In this document: piece after piece, positions 56,502 to 64,000 of the stretch
How the letters are laid out: each line of letters begins with the position of its first letter
Numbering within the stretch: the first letter of the stretch is position 1
DNA from: Euptelea pleiosperma
Taxonomy: Eukaryota > Streptophyta > Magnoliopsida > Ranunculales > Eupteleaceae
Reading direction: 5' to 3'
Length of the DNA: 64,000 bases
NCBI GenBank assembly: GCA_035048495.1
Contig: CM068547.1
Location: 22,203,913-22,267,912, forward strand
The notes under the pieces: model-generated
The model's input: the letters and a program-made list of their open reading frames with translations, nothing else
Told to the model about the DNA's origin: nothing
Databases searched by the model: none
Position numbers and translations under genes: made by a program

Positions 56502-57136
56502 GTAAGTAGCTGGTATTGTTTCTCTTTGTTTTTAGTTTTTTCATAGCGTGCTGTAACAATCATGCTTTTTTCATTTCTGGGTTTTTGAATTTATTTTTTG
56601 CTGTTTGGTTACTTCAGGTAATTCTGCATAATATTTCCTTTTTGGGCTTTCGAATTCAATCGCAGAAGGGAAGGAAGTGGTGGGTCTTCTTCTTCTATTT
56701 CCCTCTTTTTTTTTTTTACTTCAAAAAAATATATATATTTTTTGTTATTGAGTTCTGGTTTCTTAATTTTTTATGAGTTTTTGGTTTGGTGGGTGTTGCT
56801 AATTATTTTTCATTTGGGTGTCTTATTGGATTTTGGGTTCTTGTGTGGGTATCATTTGGAACTGATAACGAATCTGAGGTTAAACTAATGTTTTTTGTTA
56901 TTTATGGATGATTTTATATAGCTTTATGTGACTTCCAATTTACCTGATTTCGTCTGAAATCTTGAATTCATTTATCTGTGTTATCCATATTTTGCTAATA
57001 GGATGTATGTGCTTACTGTTATTGCCTCAATCCGATGAAGAAAATATAAAACTGAGGCTTAATTAAGTTAATGAAACTATTCTCAATGTTGTTTTTTCCT
57101 TTATGGGTACAGAGAACTGGGGGAGTAAGGGAGGGA

Positions 57137-59490
57137 ATGGAAATCCGTGAAGTAGAAGATGAACTTGCGTTGCCGCTTCCTCCGTCCTTAACTGTTGTTG
57201 TGGCTGTCAATGGAAGTAGAAAAAGCAAATATGCAGTTAAGTGGGCGCTGGAGAAGTTTGTTCCTGAGGCCAGAGTTTTGTTCAAGTTGTTACACATCCG
57301 AGCAAGGGTCACATCAGTTCCTACACCAAGTAAGTGATGCACTTCATATTATTTCTAGGAAATATAAAACGATTCTAATCCATATGTTCTTAAACAAATT
57401 CGAAGCTTATGTCTACTTTATACCAGTCTCCTTTTATTATTTGGAAATTGCGAAAATTGTAGAGGAAGAAAGAGAATGAAGAAGATAAATTTTCAGGGAA
57501 TATACTGCTCCCAGTCTTAAGTCTTGGTTTGATTAATCACTTAAGTGGTAACCGACACCTACAGCATATTATAGTTTCATTTTATAAAAGAAGTACAAAT
57601 AACAACAATGATAATTAATAAATAAATAAATGCCCTAAGAATGTACAAATCAATCTATAAAATATAAGCATAATAATATCATATAAAGTTCTTTAATGCT
57701 TGCCAATGGAATATTACCTACCGATGTTCCTTAGTATTTTCATTTTATATTTAGAACCGTAGTTGAGAAAAGGCCGCTATCTGCAGGTTTTTGCGTTTGT
57801 TACCTTGATCCAATCAAGATGGAATGTCTCGTTCTACTGGGAATTCTAATAGTTTAGAAGGCCGGCCCACCTTCTTGTCTGTGTAGTTTCCTCATCTCTG
57901 ATTCTTAGTGTTTCTCCTTTCATATGAGACAATTGTGTATAAGTAGGAACGCAAAACACAACTGAAGTCAAATGGACATTGAAATAGATATCAGACTTGG
58001 TTGTTTGGATTGGATAATAACTGTTAACGTATTACTCTAAAGATGGACTAAATTATTTATTACAGGCATAAGCTCATACATACTGATTTGGAATTCTGTT
58101 GAATTAGCAGTTGTGATGCTTTGTTTTAAGAATAAAATTATAATAGTGTTCTAAGCTTTTTGTAACTTATAACGAGTATGCAATCTGCACTTAAGGAGCT
58201 TGATTTCCTCTGATTTTCATTCCAGCCTCCAATTGAGGCATCAAACTTGTCTAGTTAAGAAACTAATTAAACTTGACTGACTTTATTAACTTTTTTTTCC
58301 TCTTTTCTGTGTGCATTTGTGTCTGGAAATTTGGGATTGTTGTCCTTTAAGTGGGAAATTATGTTCCAATTTCACAAGTGCGAGATGATGTAGCTGCTGC
58401 GTATATGAAGGAAATGGAATGGCGAACCAGTAGAATGCTTCTCCCATACAAGAAGATGTGTATAGAGAAAAAGGTAAAAGTGCCTTGTTCATTAAGAACC
58501 GTATGTAAAGGAAAGCTAAAAAGAAATTACAACTGCTTGATTGTGCATGCAGGTGGAAGTAGAGACTGTGGTGATTGAAGCAGATGATGTAGCACTGGCA
58601 ATATCAGGACAGGTTGCTATGCTCACAATCAGCAAGCTTGTCATAGGAGCTTCATCCCATAGCATGTTTACAAGGTAATAGCATAAGATGCTGGCTTCAA
58701 TTGATCTTGTCTCTTAGTGGTCTATCGTCAATGAAATCAAGTACTCTGTAGTTAGCGTCATCTCCCTATAGCTGTTTTTTTTTACCTTATCAACCATGTT
58801 TCTGGGCCCTATCCATACCTAATCATATTCTGTTATCACTTGATATAAAAAGTAAATGAACCCATAACAAGCAAAATTGATACATAAATTGTTCTGTAAC
58901 GTACTCTGATCAATTAAGATCTATGTAACAAGGACACTGACACGGGTGTCGGTGTCCGACACAGCAACCTAAAAAAAATACAATACGTGGACACGTCCGT
59001 ACATATATTAATTATAATATATTAATACATATGAATGCTTAAAATTATTAATAAAATAACAAAAATAGAAAATAAAGCAGAAAATAGATATTAGTTTATT
59101 ATTGTATGGAGGATGGAACAAACCAAACCGCCTTTAGGAATCAATTTTATATTAAAAATTATTAAAATAAGTGGTGACATGGCCATAAGTGTCCAAATGT
59201 GTGTCGGGAAGTGTCGACACGTGTCTCCAAGTGTCGAGGTGTCCGACACGGCAAAATCCCTAAAAGTGAAGTGTCCTTGTTACATATTTAAGATGATGAA
59301 GAATTAGCAAAAAAATTACAAGTTTTGTGAGAACTCCATAATTAACACGTTATTATGTAGGAATTTGGCAGCAATCTGTACAGACATGCTTGTAGCTCCT
59401 CATCTCATACCTTGTGAAGTGTTGGCCACAACGAAGGACAGAAACTTACGGGAAATTTTCACATACCATGGTCTCTTGAATCTTGACTAA
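57137..59490 (+). CDS. Universal stress protein (USP) domain protein, complete, 188 aa
   Basis: Coding exons are 57137-57329, 58352-58473, 58553-58674 and 59361-59490 (TAA 59488-59490); phases fit and the CDS is 567 nt. The N-terminus MEIREVEDELALPLPP is followed by SLTVVVAVNGSRKSKYAVKW, the first strand and helix of the USP fold. VPTPMGNYVPISQVRDDVAA joins exactly across the first coding intron and is typical of the USP part of plant USP/kinase and U-box proteins (for example PUB35/51/52 relatives). VIGASSHSMFTR is a partial form of the nucleotide-binding G-2x-G-9x-G(S/T) motif. No kinase or U-box domain follows; the last 43 residues (NLAAICTDMLV.. to GLLNLD) are unlike the usual USP end. 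It could be a stand-alone USP protein or a shortened relative of the kinases. Substrate and partner are unknown. Confidence 0.88.
57330..58351 (+). other. USP gene intron without recognised elements
   Basis: AT-rich; (AATA)n-like sequence near 57615-57632. Nothing else is recognised. Confidence 0.5.
58919..59287. mobile_element. TIR MITE in the last USP intron
   Basis: ATGTAACAAGGACACT at 58921-58936 is mirrored by AGTGTCCTTGTTACAT near 59270-59285. Further inside, GGTGTCCGACAC repeats in mirrored places. TTAAGAT flanks both sides two bases out (about 58912-58918 and 59288-59294), possibly an imperfect 8-bp hAT-type duplication. Confidence 0.7.
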
Positions 59491-60689
59491 GTGTGCTAAG
59501 GGGTTGTAAAGTATGAAAGTTGTTTCATGAGGGCTTTAAGGTGGGTTTAAAGACTCGGGTGAGTCATATCAATTCATCCATGTGGACTAAGTTTCAGAAT
59601 GTAACTCAAGAACTCAAAAGACTTGAGACCCACAGCATAACATTTCAAATTTTTCTTAATACTTTTAATATATAGTTTAGATTTAAATACTATTTATATA
59701 TTTTGAATGTAGTCTGTTAGTTTCGACTGTCAAAACTTGGCTGAACCATGTTGGGTCTGGGTTTGGTGGTTAGGCGAGCCACACCCTGATTCAGATATTT
59801 AATCATATAAAACCTCTACATGGAGGCCATCATTTGGAGGCCAGTAGAGAATGAAAGGGCTGTGACATATTAGGCATGCTGATTGGTCATACTGAAAGGT
59901 TGGTATGACCCTGAAGATCTTGAGTCATAGAAATGCATGTATGGCGGATTCAGGTTTGGGACAAAGAAGAAAGAACAAATTTTATATCTAACCTTTTCTT
60001 TTGACCTTAATTTTGTTGATTAAGAATCTGACTTTTTTACGGTTTGGCATCCTTTGCTATTGACATTAATGCTACTTTAGGAAATTCTTGCTGGAAAAAG
60101 TAAATTTGTGCATGTCTAAGTTTTTGGGTAATCTTGTAGTGCTGGTCAAACTCCAGCTTGCCTGCTCCTAGTAAATTGCTGCAAAAAACATGACGGAACA
60201 ATAACATGAGTATCAAACTTGAATTTAATGAGCTCTAATCTAACATGGTATCCCTCTCTAGATACCCTTTAATTCTCTGCCTTCTGAATGCTTCAAGGAT
60301 CTCTATGGCCCTAAAGCCTAAAGTAGCTCTATATACCTACCTAGTTTGAGAAGCTTCAAGATGAGGTTTCTAGTGGTTTATAGTACCTTGACAGTTTTGT
60401 GCATTTGACTTATCTAGTCGCCTTCAGACTATGTTCTCTCCTAACTGGTTTGCTTGAGCTCGTGGGCAGGTATGATAGCTGAACCCCAAAAATAGAGAAA
60501 GAGCACCAAAGAGTATGGGTGTCAACCTGATTCCAATAATCTTCTGTATTTCAGAAATTTGGAAATAAAAACCAAATAACTGCATAGTTATATCAACAAT
60601 ACACATTTTCAGAGATCCACTATAATAGTCCAATAGGCTGATTATACATTATGAAAGGAAATAACTAGGACGAAGTAACCAAAACTGAA
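59491..60689. other. 3' flank of the USP gene
   Basis: No recognised gene or element. The open frame 60424-60633 (minus) has no family resemblance. Confidence 0.5.
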
Positions 60690-60945
60690 AACTATTGTGA
60701 TCTCATCCATATCTATTTATAGCAAAACTTAACTGCTTGTTGGAAGAGAATTAGGTAACTTTCCAAAAATGTCACTCTAAGCACATGCTCAGTATAAAGA
60801 GAAGAGGCTGTATTATTAGTTGAGACTGGGCTTGGATGGAGTGTTTCAGACATCATGACCACATATTGGAATGGCTTGTGTGAATGGATCCCAAATGATT
60901 GGTTTTGGATGGGCATGCCTCGGGAGCCTAGTCTTGGGTAACTAA
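60690..60945. repeat. Dispersed repeat, copy 1 (direct partner at 62993-63252)
   Basis: Shares with the partner: TATCTATTTATAGCAAA, GAGAATTAGGTAA, TATGCTCAG/CATGCTCAG, GATTG..TGGATGG and GAGCCTAG, in the same order and spacing. A TATTTATAG stretch suggests an LTR or UTR origin; the class is unknown. Confidence 0.65.
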
Positions 60946-60968
60946 CTAAAACAAGCAATGATGAACAT

Positions 60969-62708
60969 TATCACGCCCCGGATCCAAGCACCCTGACCAG
61001 ACCCGAATGCATGTGGATCGACCTGTTTACCCAAGATCTAGGGTGTGATAAATTAAAGATTTCAAAATAATTTTTGAAAATTCTTATAAATCTCCATAAA
61101 TCAAAATTTAAGTTTAATACATGATTCAAAACAAGGAAAATAACAAGAGGTAATGACTTTAGATCTCTTCTTCGAATTTGTCAACACCCTTCAGTGTTTC
61201 TTCCTCCATCACGAAACCTTCCTCGAGTCTGTCCACATCTGAAATATTTAGTCAAGACTATGAGCTTGTGAAAGCCAGTGCATTCCACAGGATATTTGCA
61301 TGTACATATTTTGTTTAATTTAAACATATGACTACAGCTATGACATGTAAAGCATAATAAGGAGAGAATCAATATAGATGTAAAAAATATGAATCATAAT
61401 AGCTAACCAATTTCCCAACCCATTGACCATTATACTTCTCTCAAAATATAACCTGTAGGTTCTTCTACAGGGGTCTCGGGTCTTCCACCATAGGGCTCCG
61501 GGCCCTTATTAATTATTTTTAACATTAGGGCCTTCAGTAGAAGCACACCTTCTAAAATCTCCATTAGGGCCTTCAGTAGAAGCACCCCCTCTAAAACCTC
61601 AATTAAGGCATTCAGTAGAAGCACACCCTCTAAAACCGCCATTAGGGCCTTCAGTGGAAGCACACCCGCTAATTCCCAACCCAACAGTATGCACCATGAT
61701 GATGAAACAAGATAATCACATGAGAAAAAGAATCAAAATATAAAAAGAAAGAATATCATAATCACTATGTCATATGCATCACATATTGAAATTAAAAGAA
61801 ACTAGAACAAAGGAGTATTCGTACCTTCTCTAGAACTAGAACTTTGAGAACTAGAAGCTAGAGAGTAAGGGTGAGCTCTCGAGGAAATTTTGAGGGAGTT
61901 AGAAAGCTAGAGAGATAGGGGTGATGACTAGGTTTTGTGGGGCTCTCCTCTTGCTCCAACAATTTTGGGTGTGAGGAATCCTTTCCCACACTCATCTTTA
62001 TATAGATATGGGGGAGCTTAGGGTTTTGGGGAGGTCAAGTGTCAATCGTTGGATTCGAAGTTAGTGAAGGATTGAGATTTAACTAAAATTAGAGTTTCCA
62101 AAATAGTGAGACAATTTTGATAATGTGGGGTCCACTCCACATCACTCCTACATCTAGGTTCAATGAATGGGAGAGAATATATTTCTCATTCCTTAATGAA
62201 TTCAATCACTTGAAACTATTCCGAAAATAAAGTAACAAATTTTAAAATTTGAATTCACTTAGGATTTGATTTTTAAGTACTTCCTTTAATTAGTAGGATT
62301 TTACAGTTTTGATTGAGAGTCTCTCAATCACTCATTATTATCTCAATCTCTCATTATTATTAGCAATCACTTGAAACGTTTCCTATTAAAGTTCAATCTC
62401 TCAAAAGGTTTCCCATTTTTCGCCAATTTAAAAGTGATTTTCGTCAATTTAAAAGGGGTGTATTTAACAACCCATTAAAAGCTTTATTTTAGTTTAGTTA
62501 AGGCCTATAGGTATCAATTAGGCTTCAAATAAGGTCATTCTCAGGCCCAAAAGGTCTCTACACTGGCCCTAAAGGACCACCTTGAATATTTTTTAACTCA
62601 ACCAACATGCAACCATGCATTAATGCTTATTAAATAAAAATCATTAAATTAATAAAATGAGATATTTAAAATTTTCTAAAATACCCTGAAAAAGTTCAGG
62701 GTATTACA
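60969..62708 (-). mobile_element. Solo LTR of the Gypsy-type family, 1740 bp, with AACAT duplication
   Basis: In element sense it starts TGTAATACCCTGAAC and ends GGGGCGTGATA (final CA mutated to TA). AACAT flanks exactly (60964-60968 and 62709-62713). It matches the LTRs at 16418-20640 and 20862-21450 (GTTTACCCAAGATCTAGGGT, CTTCCTCCATCA, TATATAGATATGGGGGAGC) but lacks the repeat array they carry. No internal region remains, the mark of LTR-LTR recombination. Confidence 0.92.
61510..61676 (-). repeat. 39-bp tandem repeat, about four copies, inside the solo LTR
   Basis: Units start ATTAGGGCCTTCAGTAGAAG (variants ATTAAGGCATTC) at about 61525, 61563, 61602 and 61641. 39 bp is 13 codons, so the minus strand frame 61430-61684 shows a repeated LLKALME.LEGV pattern; not considered a gene. 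Confidence 0.85.
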
Positions 62709-62713
62709 AACAT

Positions 62714-64000
62714 AACTATCCTTGTACCAAAAAACATAAGACGGAATATTAAACTAGTATATTGGATGTTCATATTGTTATTATTCACAATGTGAGTTGA
62801 GGATGTGAGCTCTGGTGCTCTCTTAATGAACAAGAGTGATGGTGGTCCTCGTGCATACAATCAAAGGCAGAAAGGGTGTTGAGCATGGCCAGAGCCTCGA
62901 GCTCGATGGAACGTTACAAATAGAATTTGACCTTTAGTAGAGAGAGCAAAGGCTACTTCGATACTAGAGAAGAAAAAGAGATAAAAAACAAATAACTCTT
63001 GTGGATTCATCCTTATCTATTTATAGCAAACCCTAACTGCCTATACGAGGAGAATTAGGTAAGTTTCTAGAAGTGCCCCTTTAAGCTTATGCTCAGCATA
63101 AGTAGAGGAGTATGTTGTATTTTCAGTTGAGGCCCGGCCTAGATGGATTGGTTCAGACAGTATGACCATGGAGTTGATTGGGTTGTGTGCAAATGGTCTC
63201 AAATGATTTGCCCTGGATGGGTGGGCCTCGAGGAGCCTAGGTCTGATGTTTGAACTTAGATGGACTCTTGATTCCTCAATCCATGGAGGAGAGTTGACAT
63301 GTTGGGCCTGGCTCTGACAGATTGGAGTGTTAGAGGAGAGGGCCCAATGGATTGGGTAATGAGTACCTAACTGGGAATCCCATAGTACAAAATCTCTCCT
63401 TTAGGGCATGTGTAGATGGAATTCGAGCCTGATTCTTTCTATTTGTGGTGAGGTCCTCGGATTTAGGTTGGGAGACTCAGAATAGGTTGGATCCCGAACA
63501 GTTTATAGGTTGGATTGAAACCTATATAGTTAGTTTCCAATAGTGTTTTAAAAGGTTTTGAAGCTTACACCTTGAGGTGAGGCTTCCCCAAAATGCCCTA
63601 AGGTTTATTAAAAAACTGAAAATGCTCATGAGGCCTATGTCTCATCCATTGAGGCTTTAGAAAAGGGATACGCCTCACGCCCTTTTTGACACCTCGTGAG
63701 AAAGTTGTGCACCTCACATACATATGCTGGCGAAGGTAATTTTAGGTTCTCATTCCTTAAAACATTCAATTTATTTCCTGTTTTAGTCTTTTTCTGCCCC
63801 CAAGCCCTTAGTTAAAAAATAATAAAGTATTCTATGTTAAATAGCAACAACAAAACAGTCTCTTTCCCCCATATGAAATAAATCAATATTATGAAATAAA
63901 TCAATGTTTTTTGTCATATCTTTTCCTATTATTTATTTAAGTTGTTAAGATTAGGGTTTGAAGAGAAAAGAGAAGAAACCCTGGGAGAGAAAAGATGAGA
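62714..64000. other. Right flank: dispersed repeat copy 2 and a GCCTCA-rich element end
   Basis: 62993-63252 is the partner of 60690-60945. At about 63545-63740 GAGGTGAGGCTT, TGAGGCCTATG and CGCCTCACGCCC words recall the GGCGC-rich element of 7126-8128, suggesting a relative. An AAATAAATCAAT duplication occurs near 63877-63906. No gene is seen. Confidence 0.5.

Noticed and set aside
61430..61684. Frame with repeated LLKALME-type leucine-rich pattern
   Set aside because: The 39-bp tandem unit is a multiple of three, so repetition alone gives the pattern; it lies inside an LTR.

Overview
This is nuclear DNA from a flowering plant. The evidence is GT..AG introns, three genes with clear plant homologues, and a dense background of plant-type transposable elements: L1-like LINEs, Copia and Gypsy LTR elements, PIF/Harbinger, hAT-like and Mutator-like MITEs, and tRNA-like SINEs. 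The species cannot be named from the sequence. No bacterial gene, CRISPR array, rRNA gene or functional tRNA gene was seen.

Three host genes lie on the + strand. (1) The 3' part of a ceramide kinase gene occupies 1-14166 in nine exons. Its first intron in the window is about 9.9 kb and holds a LINE with complete ends plus nested Copia and hAT-like debris. (2) A complete Derlin-1-like gene (ER-associated degradation) occupies 45948-51301 in seven coding exons and encodes 242 aa. (3) A complete gene for a 188 aa universal-stress-protein (USP) domain protein has its CDS in four exons at 57137-59490, with a 5'UTR intron and a possible splice-generated uORF.

The 14.2-45 kb interval shows no host gene. 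From left to right it holds: two minus-strand LINE tails with RNase H homology; a minus-strand Gypsy-type element reduced to two LTRs and a 221 bp internal stretch, with a 2.6 kb satellite-like array inside one LTR; a 7 x 92 bp tandem array and a 7 x ~130 bp hairpin array, probably in a long LTR that ends near 25753 before a broken gag; a Copia LTR (from 26836) with a CAATCGATTG motif array; a Copia PBS and gag remnant; a decayed PIF/Harbinger element with both ORFs; a candidate solo LTR (37020-38931); and a second satellite-like array (39464-42552) in inverted orientation to the first. Two MITEs with perfect target-site duplications follow (42959-43674 and 43793-44179).

The right-hand genic part is crowded with small elements. 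The most striking is a palindromic MITE family present in at least seven copies or pieces. Its best copies have perfect 9-bp duplications, its arms carry the G-box core CACGTG, and its outer ends are short hairpins that differ between copies. One copy sits just upstream of the USP gene 5'UTR. A solo LTR with a perfect AACAT duplication lies at 60969-62708.

The three genes act in different processes (sphingolipid phosphorylation, ER protein quality control, a USP-domain protein), and nothing suggests that they work as a unit. Calls rest on reading the sequence and on knowledge of protein families. No database search was run.
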